Source: an uncultured Eubacteriales bacterium (GTDB lineage: Bacteria; Bacillota; Clostridia; Oscillospirales; Acutalibacteraceae). From it: 39,223 nucleotides of DNA. Positions 7,899 through 15,356 of the stretch are shown in pieces (the first letter of the stretch is position 1; each line of letters starts with the position of its first letter). Both the position numbers and the translations under genes were made by a program. Where the stretch lies: positions 1-39,223 of the forward strand of contig ONBJ01000007.1 of NCBI GenBank assembly GCA_900316025.1, read 5' to 3'. The notes under the pieces were generated by a model. It saw nothing but the letters and a program-made list of their open reading frames with translations. It was not told the origin of the DNA and searched no databases.

Positions 7899-8722
7899 GA
7901 GCGTTTGACAGGGTTACTGCGGCAAGAGCGGCAGACAGACTTACTGCGTCTGACTTTATAAAGGCATTGTTCGGAGATACATTTTTCGAGCTTCACGGTG
8001 ACAGAAGATATGCCGATGATAAGGCAATCAAGGCAGGTATAGGAATGCTTGGAGATATGCCTGTTACGGTAATAGGTCTTGACAAGGGAAAAAATACCAG
8101 AGAGAGAGTTGAGAAAAACTTCGGAGCAGCTCACCCCGAAGGATACAGAAAAGCGTTAAGGCTTATGAAGCAGGCTGAGAAATTCAGACGACCTGTTCTG
8201 TGTCTTGTAGATACAAGCGGAGCATTCTGCGGAATAGGTGCAGAGGAAAGAGGTCAGGGACAGGCTATAGCAGAAAACCTTATGGAGATGATGACGCTTA
8301 AAACTCCGATACTTTCTATATTTATCGGAGAAGGCGGAAGCGGCGGAGCGTTGGCACTTGCAGTAGCAAACGAGGTATGGATGCTTGAAAATGCCGTATA
8401 TTCTGTAATATCGCCTGAGGGCTGTGCAAGCATACTGTGGAAAGACCCTGAAAAAATGGCAGATGCAGCACAATGTTTAAGACTTACAGCTAATGACCTT
8501 TTCACAATGGAGGTTATCGAAAGGATTATAAGAGAACCTAAGTCGGCAGACAATCCTATTTTTGACAGCCTCAGAAACCTCATAGTAAATACGTTCAATA
8601 AATATATGAATATGAGCGATGATGAGCTTCTCGAACAAAGGTATAAACGCTTCAGAAAGTACGGAAGAACAACCAAGGTTTTCAGCTTTGGTGACAGCAA
8701 AGAGGAAGCAAAGGAAAATTAA
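7895..8722 (+). CDS. accA: Acetyl-CoA carboxylase carboxyltransferase subunit alpha
   Basis: Partner of AccD in the alpha2-beta2 carboxyltransferase. At 275 residues it is shorter than the E. coli protein, because the N-terminal helical extension is reduced. Hallmarks are FFELHGDRRYADDKAI, the HPEGYRKALRLM helix, DTSGAFCG, and the oxyanion-hole glycine stretch FIGEGGSGGALALA followed by SPEGCASILWKD. It is the last gene of the operon; a strong hairpin lies 20 bp after the stop. Confidence 0.95.
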   Translation: MRAFDRVTAARAADRLTASDFIKALFGDTFFELHGDRRYADDKAIKAGIGMLGDMPVTVIGLDKGKNTRERVEKNFGAAHPEGYRKALRLMKQAEKFRRPVLCLVDTSGAFCGIGAEERGQGQAIAENLMEMMTLKTPILSIFIGEGGSGGALALAVANEVWMLENAVYSVISPEGCASILWKDPEKMADAAQCLRLTANDLFTMEVIERIIREPKSADNPIFDSLRNLIVNTFNKYMNMSDDELLEQRYKRFRKYGRTTKVFSFGDSKEEAKEN

Positions 8723-8741
8723 ATATATTTATATTGAAAAT

Positions 8742-8784
8742 AAAAAGACATTGAGTTATTTGTAATTATACTCAATGTCTTTTT
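8742..8784. terminator. Bidirectional intrinsic terminator after accA / ypeB
   Basis: A 15-bp perfect stem (8742-8756 with 8770-8784) begins with five A and ends in a run of six T, so it has the tail needed on both strands. It separates the + strand fatty-acid operon from the convergent gene at 8814-10163. Confidence 0.9.
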
Positions 8785-8813
8785 TATAAAATTTAAATGG
8801 TGATTTTATTTTG

Positions 8814-10163
8814 TTACATAACAAGCGTTCCGCCGTCGCTCTGGAGAAGTATATAAATCTGTTCTTCCATAGCGGTTCGGGCATTTATATAGACAAGAAC
8901 ATTTTCGTTATCCTTGCCCTTGCACTTGAACTCATAACAAAGAACTTCCTTTCCGTTCTGCATAGGGATAAGTGCTTTCTGTGAGGAAATTATATCAAGC
9001 TCACTGCTTACGCTTTCACAAGCCTTTTGTTCTGATATTAAGTTGTTTTCCGTATTCCTTTCGGTATGGTTCATAATATAACCCTCTGCATTATAGATTA
9101 CGACATCTCCTGTAACAGTCGAAACACCAACCTTTATCAAATCGCCGTAACAAATAATATCGTTCTGACTGTAAGCAAAGTTTATTGTGCATACCGAATT
9201 GTGAATAACATAATAGCTGTCCTTCATATCATATACTTTTTGACGCTTTAAGAAATCTTCTGCTTTCTGAAGAGTTTCTTTATATTTGATTTTGCTGTCA
9301 TCTGACGGATAATCCGTATTGTATACCTCGCATACATAACCTCCTTTTACCGTGACAGTACCGTAAAGATTATCACCATCAAAGACATATACAGGTAAAA
9401 CTCCTTTTCTTTTTTCTCTGTAGGTTATTTCACGGTAATCCCTGTTTACGAAATCAGCAAGAATTTTTTGTGCCTGCTGAGCGGAACATTCCTTTGAATT
9501 TTCTGTAAACTTTGGCTTTTTCTGCTGAACACTGTCCGCAAAAGGGCCGTCATAAATAAGGCTTGGATAGTCAACAAAGCTTTTGCTTACTGTCAGAAAG
9601 CTGTTGTCAAAGCTCGATTTCTGATTAGGTTCTGTATCTGAACCGAAGTTGCTTTTTAAAGCAACGGCATTTCCGATATTTTCTTCACCATCTCCGAATT
9701 TTGCCGAAAGCTCCTCTATTTTGGGGGCGATATTGTCAGCATATTCGGAAAGCTTTTTAAGTGCGGATTTGTTATCCTTACTCAGTGTTTCATTTCTTGA
9801 GAGCTTTCCTATCGAAAATGAAGCGAAATCTCCGACCTGAGTCAAATATTTCTGAATACCCTCGCCGTCATTCTGTGAAACAGGAAGCTGGCTCAGTGCA
9901 TTTTTTGCACCCTCAGCCTCAACCATAAGCTTGGACGCAAGTCCGTACTGCTGGGGAGGGGTATTTGCGTATGAGCTTTTTTCAAGTGTCGTTTTTATGG
10001 ACGAGCAGTAATCCGAAAGCTGACTTAGTGACCTCTGGTATGAATACTGTGTTCTGGTACGATAGTTTTCAGCCATATTGAAGCCTACTATGCCTGCTCC
10101 GAATATGACAAGTACAGATGCACTTATATAGCTTATAAGCTTTACTCTGGCTCTTAATCTCAT
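8814..10163 (-). CDS. ypeB: Spore germination protein YpeB
   Basis: YpeB is needed for the stability and localisation of the cortex-lytic enzyme SleB in spores (known from Bacillus). The 449-residue protein matches in layout: an N-terminal membrane segment (about residues 9-28), a helical N-domain with the family-like phrases SYQRSLSQLSDYCSS, YANTPPQQYGLASKL and KNALSQLPVSQ, and C-terminal PepSY-type repeats. The start is the ATG complement at 10161-10163 with GGAGGTT upstream. No sleB is adjacent on either side, although the two often form an operon; it may lie elsewhere. The upstream side holds copy B of the cloverleaf repeat. Confidence 0.88.
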   Translation of the reverse strand: MRLRARVKLISYISASVLVIFGAGIVGFNMAENYRTRTQYSYQRSLSQLSDYCSSIKTTLEKSSYANTPPQQYGLASKLMVEAEGAKNALSQLPVSQNDGEGIQKYLTQVGDFASFSIGKLSRNETLSKDNKSALKKLSEYADNIAPKIEELSAKFGDGEENIGNAVALKSNFGSDTEPNQKSSFDNSFLTVSKSFVDYPSLIYDGPFADSVQQKKPKFTENSKECSAQQAQKILADFVNRDYREITYREKRKGVLPVYVFDGDNLYGTVTVKGGYVCEVYNTDYPSDDSKIKYKETLQKAEDFLKRQKVYDMKDSYYVIHNSVCTINFAYSQNDIICYGDLIKVGVSTVTGDVVIYNAEGYIMNHTERNTENNLISEQKACESVSSELDIISSQKALIPMQNGKEVLCYEFKCKGKDNENVLVYINARTAMEEQIYILLQSDGGTLVM

Positions 10164-10275
10164 TTTATATAAACCTCCGTTTAATACTTTCAGTGTTAAT
10201 ATTTACATAAAATTCGGATTTATTACCGAAAAATTTCTGCACATACTTTTTGTTTGCAGAATGTACTCCGGCAGT

Positions 10276-10368
10276 GCGATTGCAGACCACGGCAGCATTT
10301 GCTGCCGTGAAATTCAAAGCAAGGCTTTGAATTTGACAAAAGCTTCAGCTTTTGTCGTCTGCAATCGC
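10276..10368. repeat. Three-armed cloverleaf inverted repeat, copy B
   Basis: Closing stem GCGATTGCAGAC (10276-10287) pairs perfectly over 12 bp with 10357-10368. Inside are three hairpins with no unpaired base between them: 10288-10309 (10 bp, 2-base loop), 10310-10334 (11 bp, 3-base loop) and 10335-10356 (10 bp, 2-base loop). The stem can extend imperfectly outward, TACTCCGG at 10264-10271 against CCTGAGCGTA at 10371-10380. The element fills much of the 421-bp divergent gap between ypeB and the yqzL-like gene; the rest holds one likely promoter and otherwise nothing I recognise. The closing stem and right flank match copy D nearly base for base, while the arms differ. Confidence 0.93.
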
Positions 10369-10406
10369 ATCCTGAGCGTAGCCGTAAGTATTTTTTAAAT
10401 ATCATA

Positions 10407-10435
10407 TTGACGCTGATATTTTTATTGTATATATT
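10407..10435 (+). promoter_or_regulatory. Sigma-A-type promoter, likely for yqzL-like gene and recO
   Basis: TTGACG (10407-10412), a 17-bp spacer and TATATT (10430-10435). Transcription would start near 10442 and give a leader of about 140 bases before the ATG at 10585. It begins just outside copy B of the cloverleaf repeat. Confidence 0.6.
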
Positions 10436-10584
10436 ATTGGTATGGAGTGCCGCAGAAAATGTAATTATTTATTCCGAAAATTACACCCGATATTTCCGCA
10501 GATAATGAGCAATACTGTAAATATAAGCTATTGTGAAATCATATAGTTGTAATTGAGATTATTTATGCAGAGGTGTGTAATGAT

Positions 10585-10770
10585 ATGGATATATATGATG
10601 CGTGGTCGGGGTTTATTGAAACAGGAAGCGTTATAGACTACCTGAAATATACGTCGCTCAGAGATGCTCAGAAGGAAAGTATGCCTGAGTATTTCAGAAG
10701 CGGTAATGACGGCACATTGGTGCAGGAGGATAAAAATGAAGATACTGACGGACGGACTGATAATAGGTGA
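10585..10770 (+). CDS. YqzL-like small protein upstream of recO
   Basis: A 61-residue ORF beginning MDIYDAWSGFIETGSVIDYL. This resembles the short YqzL family, which has the pattern W..F..TG.i..YL.yk and which also precedes recO in Bacillus; the role of the family is unknown to me. The ATG at 10585 is preferred over the in-frame GTG at 10573 because AGAGGTG (10569-10575) is spaced nine bases from it. The last 35 bp overlap the recO start, so recO translation is probably coupled. The C-terminal half is hydrophilic, acidic and longer than in Bacillus YqzL. Assignment rests on a short motif and on position. Confidence 0.65.
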   Translation: MDIYDAWSGFIETGSVIDYLKYTSLRDAQKESMPEYFRSGNDGTLVQEDKNEDTDGRTDNR

Positions 10771-11479
10771 ACAAAGTGTAGGAGAAAAAGATCGTCTTGT
10801 AACAGTTCTCACAAGAAAATCAGGCGTTATAAGAGCATTTGTCAAAAACTGTAAAAGTCTGAAAAGTGCCAAAGGAGCGGCAACAAGACTTTTGTGTTAT
10901 TCCCGACTTTCGATATACTTTGGTCGGGATACATACATAATAGACGATGCCGTATGTGAAGAGATGTTTATAAATCTGAGAAACAACATTGAAGATATGT
11001 CGCTTTCTCAGTATTTTTGCGAGCTTTCGGAGCATTTTGCACCAAAGGAAACAGATGCCGAAGATTTTCTCAGGCTGATACTGAATGCACTGTATTTTCT
11101 GAATAAGAAAAAACGTCCCGCACAGCTCATAAAGTCTGTTGTGGAGCTAAGAATGATGTGCATAAGCGGATATATGCCTGGTTTGATATGCTGCACTTTC
11201 TGCAAATGTTACGAAACTGAAAAAATGTACTTCCTGCCATACTCGGGAAAGATTGTATGCTCCGACTGTATATCAAAATCAGACGTACACAGCATAGAAA
11301 TACCACGCAGTGTCGTTACCGCTATGCGTCATTGCGTATATTCGGAATTTAACAGGCTTTTTAATTTTAAGCTTTCCTCCGATGGTATGGAGCTTCTTGA
11401 ACGTTGTTCAGAGGAATATCTTCTCTGTATATCCGAGCATAATTTCAGAACACTTGCATTTTATAAAAATATAAAATAA
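10736..11479 (+). CDS. recO: DNA repair protein RecO
   Basis: RecO helps load RecA on SSB-coated single strands in gap repair. Starting at ATG 10736 (behind AGGAGGA at 10724-10730) the protein has 247 residues, begins KILTDGLIIGEQSVGEKDRL as expected for the OB-fold N-domain, and has a four-Cys zinc site in the helical C-domain (CCTFC...CSDC). Upstream in-frame Mets lie inside the overlapping yqzL-like ORF and are unlikely starts. A terminator hairpin follows directly. Confidence 0.93.
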   Translation: MKILTDGLIIGEQSVGEKDRLVTVLTRKSGVIRAFVKNCKSLKSAKGAATRLLCYSRLSIYFGRDTYIIDDAVCEEMFINLRNNIEDMSLSQYFCELSEHFAPKETDAEDFLRLILNALYFLNKKKRPAQLIKSVVELRMMCISGYMPGLICCTFCKCYETEKMYFLPYSGKIVCSDCISKSDVHSIEIPRSVVTAMRHCVYSEFNRLFNFKLSSDGMELLERCSEEYLLCISEHNFRTLAFYKNIK

Positions 11480-11483
11480 ACTG

Positions 11484-11520
11484 ACCTCAGGTATTTTCAA
11501 AGACCTGAGGTATTTTGTTC
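11484..11520 (+). terminator. Intrinsic terminator after recO
   Basis: ACCTCAGGT (11484-11492) pairs with ACCTGAGGT (11503-11511) across a 10-base loop and is followed by ATTTTGTT. It starts five bases after the recO stop. Confidence 0.8.
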
Positions 11521-11663
11521 TGCCTGAGATTTTTTACATAGTATTTTGATGAACAGATGAACGATTATAATTATTTTTACTGTTAAAACGCTGTAATACA
11601 AAACAAAAAACTGTATATTTTGACGAAGTTATTACAACGGCTTAAAATGAATATGAATAATTG

Positions 11664-11692
11664 TTGAAAATAAATTTTGAGTAGGTTATAAT
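11664..11692 (+). promoter_or_regulatory. Sigma-A-type promoter of decarboxylase operon
   Basis: TTGAAA (11664-11669), 17-bp spacer, TATAAT (11687-11692). It lies about 75 bp before the first decarboxylase subunit gene. The 290-bp gap after recO holds only this promoter and the recO terminator. Confidence 0.8.
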
Positions 11693-11767
11693 AATATACA
11701 GATTTATAGAGTGGCATTTTTTTGCCATTGTATTAAAAAATTAATTTTATAAAGGAGTTGAACCATA

Positions 11768-12166
11768 ATGCCAATGAATGAAAGAGTTATTATTTCACTG
11801 ACAATTCTGATTACAGGATTTGTAGTGGTATTTTCTGTTCTTCTTTTGCTTATAGGTCTGATTAAGCTTTACGGAACGGTTGTAAGCAAGGCTCTTGAAA
11901 GTGCCGAAAATAAAAAGAAGCTGCAGCTTGCCGCAGTCACAACAGAAAACACTTCTGAGAACAAACCTGAAATTGAAGAAACGGCAGGTGATGTGTCACA
12001 GCTCGATGAAAACGGTCTGAATGATGAGATTGTTGCTGTCATAGCCGCTGCAGTAGTCGCTGCTTACGGTGAGGGCAATGTCAGAGTCAAATCAATCAGA
12101 AGAGTTCCACAATCACGACCTGTATGGAGTACGGCGGGAATATTCGACAATACAAGACCGTTTTAA
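11768..12166 (+). CDS. Na+-translocating decarboxylase gamma-type (OadG-family) subunit
   Basis: Small membrane subunit that anchors the decarboxylase complex and stabilises it. The 132-residue protein has one N-terminal hydrophobic helix (about residues 8-33), a charged linker, then the Clostridial C-terminal pattern EIVAVIAAAVVAAYG...VKSIRR ending near W..AGIF. The ATG at 11768 follows AAAGGAGTTG. The beta subunit gene follows after 38 bp. Family is clear; whether the complex acts on oxaloacetate, methylmalonyl-CoA or glutaconyl-CoA cannot be read here because no alpha subunit is nearby. Confidence 0.85.
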   Translation: MPMNERVIISLTILITGFVVVFSVLLLLIGLIKLYGTVVSKALESAENKKKLQLAAVTTENTSENKPEIEETAGDVSQLDENGLNDEIVAVIAAAVVAAYGEGNVRVKSIRRVPQSRPVWSTAGIFDNTRPF

Positions 12167-12204
12167 TGTGCTTTGATATATCTGTTATGAAAGGAATGTG
12201 TTGA

Positions 12205-13449
12205 ATGGAAATTTTGAACGGATTTTTACAGTCATTACAAGGTTTGCTTCAGAACTCAGGTATATGTTATCTGGCGTGGCAGAATTATGTGATGATTTTA
12301 ATTTCTATACTGCTTCTCTACCTTGCTATAAAAAAGCAGTATGAGCCTATGCTTTTGCTGCCCATAGCATTCGGTATGCTGTTGGTTAATCTTTATCCCA
12401 ATATTATGGGTGCACCCTCTACCGAGCTTATTGCTGTAAAGGATTATATGGCGGCTCACGGAGGAGAAACTGCAAATTATGCAATAACCACTATGCAGGG
12501 TGTTGATTATTACAATATACCTCATACAGGCGGATTGTTCTACTATCTGTATCAGGGTGTAAAGCTCGGTATATACCCTCCGCTTATATTCTTAGGTGTA
12601 GGTGCTATGACAGATTTCGGCCCTCTTATAGCTAATCCCAAAAGCTTTATTCTCGGAGCTGCCGCACAGATTGGTATATTTATAACCTTTACAGGTGCTA
12701 TATTCTTAGGCTTTACTGCACAGCAGGCAGGTGCTATAGGAATAATCGGCGGTGCTGACGGCCCGACAGCTATATTTGTTACATCAAAGCTTGCTCCTGA
12801 GCTTCTCGGCCCTATTGCGGTTGCGGCATATTCATATATGGCACTCGTTCCTATAATTCAGCCTCCCATAATGAAGGCTCTCACAACAAAAAAAGAACGT
12901 GCCATAGAAATGGTTCAGTTAAGACCTGTTTCAAAACTTGAAAAAATTATATTCCCTGTTCTTGTTGTAATAGTAGTTGCTATATTCCTCCCCGATGCGG
13001 CTTCACTGGTAGGTATGCTTATGCTCGGAAACCTTTTCAGAGAAAGCGGCGTTGTTGACAGGCTTTTCAAAACAGCTCAGAACGAGCTTATGAATATCAT
13101 TACAATATTCCTTGGAACTACTGTAGGTGCTACCGCTACAGGAACAGTATTTCTGAATATTAACACCCTTAAAATTATACTCCTTGGTCTGATTGCTTTC
13201 TGTATAGGAACTGCATTCGGTGTTCTGTTCGGAAAGCTTATGTGCTTCGCTACAGGCGGTAAGGTCAATCCTCTTATAGGAAGTGCCGGTGTATCTGCTG
13301 TTCCTATGGCTGCACGTGTTTCTCAGAAAGTAGGTCAGGCTGAAAATCCCACAAACTTCCTGCTTATGCACGCTATGGGTCCTAACGTAGCCGGTGTTAT
13401 CGGTTCGGCAGTTGCTGCAGGTGTACTGCTCAGCGTTCTGGGTCATTAA
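12205..13449 (+). CDS. Na+-translocating decarboxylase beta subunit (OadB/GcdB/MmdB)
   Basis: Integral membrane subunit that decarboxylates carboxybiotin and pumps Na+ out. The 414-residue protein has many hydrophobic segments and the family signatures [15 protein letters not shown], the strongly conserved [20 protein letters not shown] (about residues 174-195), the ATATGTVFL helix and the C-terminal [19 protein letters not shown]. The ATG at 12205 has AAAGGAATGTG upstream. Without an alpha (carboxyltransferase) gene next to it the substrate is undetermined; the biotin carrier could be a separate protein. It is followed by tandem hairpins and a strong terminator. Confidence 0.92.
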   Translation: MEILNGFLQSLQGLLQNSGICYLAWQNYVMILISILLLYLAIKKQYEPMLLLPIAFGMLLVNLYPNIMGAPSTELIAVKDYMAAHGGETANYAITTMQGVDYYNIPHTGGLFYYLYQGVKLGIYPPLIFLGVGAMTDFGPLIANPKSFILGAAAQIGIFITFTGAIFLGFTAQQAGAIGIIGGADGPTAIFVTSKLAPELLGPIAVAAYSYMALVPIIQPPIMKALTTKKERAIEMVQLRPVSKLEKIIFPVLVVIVVAIFLPDAASLVGMLMLGNLFRESGVVDRLFKTAQNELMNIITIFLGTTVGATATGTVFLNINTLKIILLGLIAFCIGTAFGVLFGKLMCFATGGKVNPLIGSAGVSAVPMAARVSQKVGQAENPTNFLLMHAMGPNVAGVIGSAVAAGVLLSVLGH

Positions 13450-13483
13450 ACATATTTATGACATAAAAACATAAAGTTTAGGT

Positions 13484-13556
13484 CAAGCCTTTTCAAAGGC
13501 TTGCGGTTTCCAAAGGCAGAGCCTTTGGTGGGATTTTTAAGGGCAACGCCCTTAAA
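13484..13556. repeat. Tandem block of three short hairpins
   Basis: Three consecutive inverted repeats: 13484-13503 (9-bp stem, 2-base loop), 13510-13528 (8-bp stem, loop AGA) and 13536-13556 (9-bp stem, loop AAC). They are spaced by 6-7 unpaired bases, and there is no convincing closing stem, so this is not a cloverleaf copy. From memory, similar purine/pyrimidine hairpin blocks are common between genes of gut Firmicutes; that is recall, not a search. Confidence 0.7.
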
Positions 13557-13569
13557 CTCACAGTTATTC

Positions 13570-13610
13570 AATGCACAAATGCCATAGGCGGCATTTGTGC
13601 ATTATTTTTT
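13570..13610 (+). terminator. Intrinsic terminator of decarboxylase operon
   Basis: A 14-bp perfect stem (13570-13583 with 13590-13603) with a 6-base loop, followed by ATTTTTT. It lies 120 bp after the beta-subunit stop, beyond the tandem hairpin block. Confidence 0.85.
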
Positions 13611-13672
13611 GATAATTCTGCAAAAACAGGACAAAATATAATTAAATAAACTTTTGCAAAAGGGTGATTTTT

Positions 13673-14017
13673 ATGAGCAGAAGGGTTAATGCCTTTGTAA
13701 CTATGGCATTTATTATGTTTATGTCGGCTGCCGTAATATCTACATTTTTAAGCTGTCAGAGAAATGACAGTGCTTCTGCACATACACCTACCGAAGAACC
13801 TACAGCAAGCTCAGATACCACAGTATACAGAACGTATGTTGTCAGAGAATATAACGGTATGGTGGCTGTCTTTGAAAAAGGAAACTCCAAGCCCTTAAAG
13901 GTAACCGCAAGATGTGTTTCAGCGTTGCCAGAAGAGGACAGGTTCAGACTTGTAAGTGGTATAGAAGCTGTTTCTGATACCAAGCTTAAAAGACTGCTGG
14001 AGGATTTGTGTAGCTGA
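13673..14017 (+). CDS. Small exported/anchored protein, BofC C-domain-like
   Basis: A 114-residue protein with an N-terminal hydrophobic segment (about residues 8-27) that ends LSC, which could be a membrane anchor or a lipobox-like site, then a Ser/Thr-rich linker and a small domain reading YVVREYNGMVAVFEKG ... ALPEEDRFRLVSGIEA ... LKRLLEDL. This pattern resembles the C-terminal domain of BofC, an intercompartmental sporulation checkpoint protein of Bacillus, and widespread Clostridial small proteins of the same type. ATG 13673 is chosen over the in-frame GTG at 13664, which lies within the ribosome-site region AAAGGGTGA. The following genes are spore-related, which fits. Function is inference. 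Confidence 0.6.
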   Translation: MSRRVNAFVTMAFIMFMSAAVISTFLSCQRNDSASAHTPTEEPTASSDTTVYRTYVVREYNGMVAVFEKGNSKPLKVTARCVSALPEEDRFRLVSGIEAVSDTKLKRLLEDLCS

Positions 14018-14044
14018 CGGCAGTACGTGGTTTTAACGTATACG

Positions 14045-14183
14045 GAGGTCGTGCGGTTCGCTGCGGTGCGATTTCAACATCAAAATACAAAGTATTTTGA
14101 TGCAAAAAGTGCTGAAGCACTTTTTGGCTTCGTGACCTTGTTCACGAAGCTTGAAATCGCACCGCAGCAAACCGCACAACCTC
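14045..14183. repeat. Three-armed cloverleaf inverted repeat, copy C (longest stem)
   Basis: The closing stem is 33 bp (14045-14077 with 14151-14183) with only two mismatches, which would be G.U pairs in a minus-strand transcript. It encloses three hairpins with no bases between them: 14078-14102 (11 bp, 3-base loop), 14103-14126 (11 bp, 2-base loop) and 14127-14150 (9 bp, 6-base loop). The inner end of the stem is TGCGATTTCAA, matching the GCGATTkCA core of copies B, D and E. It occupies most of the 257-bp gap between the BofC-like gene and the DUF421 gene. A short ORF across it is an artefact of the repeat. Confidence 0.93.
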
Positions 14184-14227
14184 TTTCTTTATCTCAGACA
14201 GAGAATATGAAATGCTATCCAAAGCAG

Positions 14228-14257
14228 TGAATAATATGTTTTATTTTCAGCAAACTA
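14228..14257 (+). promoter_or_regulatory. Sigma-G-like (forespore) promoter before DUF421-DUF4363-ger operon
   Basis: TGAATA (14228-14233), 17-bp spacer, CAAACTA (14251-14257) closely match the Bacillus sigma-G consensus TGMATA-17/18-CATWMTA. The start site would fall only about 11 bases before the ATG at 14275, leaving just the GAGGTG ribosome site as leader, which is tight and lowers confidence. Confidence 0.5.
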
Positions 14258-14274
14258 AGAGAGAGGTGAAAAAG

Positions 14275-14946
14275 ATGGCAGTTTCCGTAATAAGAACTAT
14301 TATACTTTACGCAGTTATTCTGACAATGCTTAGAATTATGGGAAAAAGACAGATAAGTGAGCTTCAGACCAGTGAGCTTGTTGTTACTCTTTTAATATCA
14401 AATATAGCGGTAATACCTATGCAGGAGCCTACGCTTCCGTTAATAAGCGGTATAATACCGATTATGTTGCTGGTAGGCTGCGAGGTAACTATAAGCTTTA
14501 TAATGATGAAGAGCAGCAGATTCAGAGGCTTAGTATGCGGACATCCGCAGGTAATAATCGAAAACGGAGTTATAAATCAGAACAAGATGAAGATGCTGAG
14601 AATGACTACAGAGGATTTGACAGAGCAGTTAAGGCAGGCAGGAGTATTTTCGTTAAGCGATGTTGAGTATGCCATAATTGAAACCAACGGAAATTTAAGC
14701 GTACTTAAAAAGACTCTGAAGGACAATGTAACGGCGGAACAGTTGGGAATAAAGGACGAAACAGTTTCGTTTGAGTTTGTGGTTATAAGTGACGGCGAGC
14801 TTGCCGAAAGTTCGATGAAGCTTTGCGGAGTAGACAGAAAATGGATAGAGAGTAAGCTTAAAAAAAGCAGTTTAAGCATTGAAGATGTGTTTATTATGAC
14901 CGTAAATCTTGAAAAAGGATACAGCATAATAAAAAAGGAGATTTAA
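14275..14946 (+). CDS. DUF421 (YetF-family) membrane protein
   Basis: A 223-residue protein of the DUF421/YetF family. It has three N-terminal hydrophobic helices (about residues 5-85) with the typical RTIILYAVILTMLRIMGKRQ and ELQTSELVVTLLISNIA, then a soluble C-domain with IIENGVINQNKMKMLRMTTEDL and VEYAIIETNGNLSVLKK. DUF421 proteins of Bacillus spore operons (for example in the spoVA-2mob cluster) influence spore heat resistance; here the gene begins an operon with DUF4363 and Ger genes, which suggests a spore membrane role. ATG 14275 with GAGAGGTG is chosen over an upstream Met at 14212 that lies before the promoter-like sequence. Confidence 0.88.
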   Translation: MAVSVIRTIILYAVILTMLRIMGKRQISELQTSELVVTLLISNIAVIPMQEPTLPLISGIIPIMLLVGCEVTISFIMMKSSRFRGLVCGHPQVIIENGVINQNKMKMLRMTTEDLTEQLRQAGVFSLSDVEYAIIETNGNLSVLKKTLKDNVTAEQLGIKDETVSFEFVVISDGELAESSMKLCGVDRKWIESKLKKSSLSIEDVFIMTVNLEKGYSIIKKEI

Positions 14947-14950
14947 TATT

Positions 14951-15328
14951 GTGAAAAGATTGTTGGCAGCGATAATTTTATTTACAGCAGTTGCAGGAAC
15001 AGCACTTTTTGAAAGTATCTACGTTATAAACGTATCCGAAAAGACCGAAAATGAATTAAAAAAAGCATTGGTTCAGTATCATAAAGGTAATGTCAGTCAG
15101 ACGGAGGAAAGCATAAAAAGAGCAACAGGTATATGGGAGCAAAGCAGCGAAATACTTAATTCAATGCTGATTCATAACAATACCGAGTCCATTGACGAAG
15201 AAATCACTACTGTAAAGAATGTACTCATATATGACAAGGACACATTTGTCACAGAATGCGAGAATACCATAAATGATATAGAATTTATAAAAAATTCTAT
15301 GATACCCTATATTTACAATATTTTATAA
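14951..15328 (+). CDS. DUF4363 family protein
   Basis: A 125-residue protein with an N-terminal transmembrane helix (about residues 4-22) followed by an extracytoplasmic helical domain with repeated amphipathic helices, matching the DUF4363 family that is found next to DUF421 in many spore-forming Clostridia. The GTG start at 14951 follows AAGGAG at 14935-14940 and lies four bases after the DUF421 stop, so the two are surely co-expressed. Molecular function is unknown. Confidence 0.8.
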   Translation: MKRLLAAIILFTAVAGTALFESIYVINVSEKTENELKKALVQYHKGNVSQTEESIKRATGIWEQSSEILNSMLIHNNTESIDEEITTVKNVLIYDKDTFVTECENTINDIEFIKNSMIPYIYNIL

Positions 15329-15356
15329 ATGATTTTTTGCAAGAGGAAGAGTAAAA

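Noticed and set aside
8254-8700. Long minus-strand open frame opposite accA, and similar antisense frames across dnaE, fabF and accC
   Set aside because: These are shadows of well-supported genes on the other strand, lack ribosome sites and show no family motifs.
10223-10405. A 60-residue open frame on the minus strand upstream of ypeB
   Set aside because: It is a translation of cloverleaf copy B, Cys/Lys/Arg-rich without any family pattern.
14045-14183. Cloverleaf elements as simple rho-independent terminators
   Set aside because: No T tract follows them, one copy lies in a divergent promoter region and one inside an operon; ordinary terminators with T tracts are found separately in the window.
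14027-14230. A 67-residue open frame on + between the BofC-like and DUF421 genes
   Set aside because: It lies almost wholly on cloverleaf copy C; its peptide is a translation of the inverted repeats and it lacks a ribosome site.
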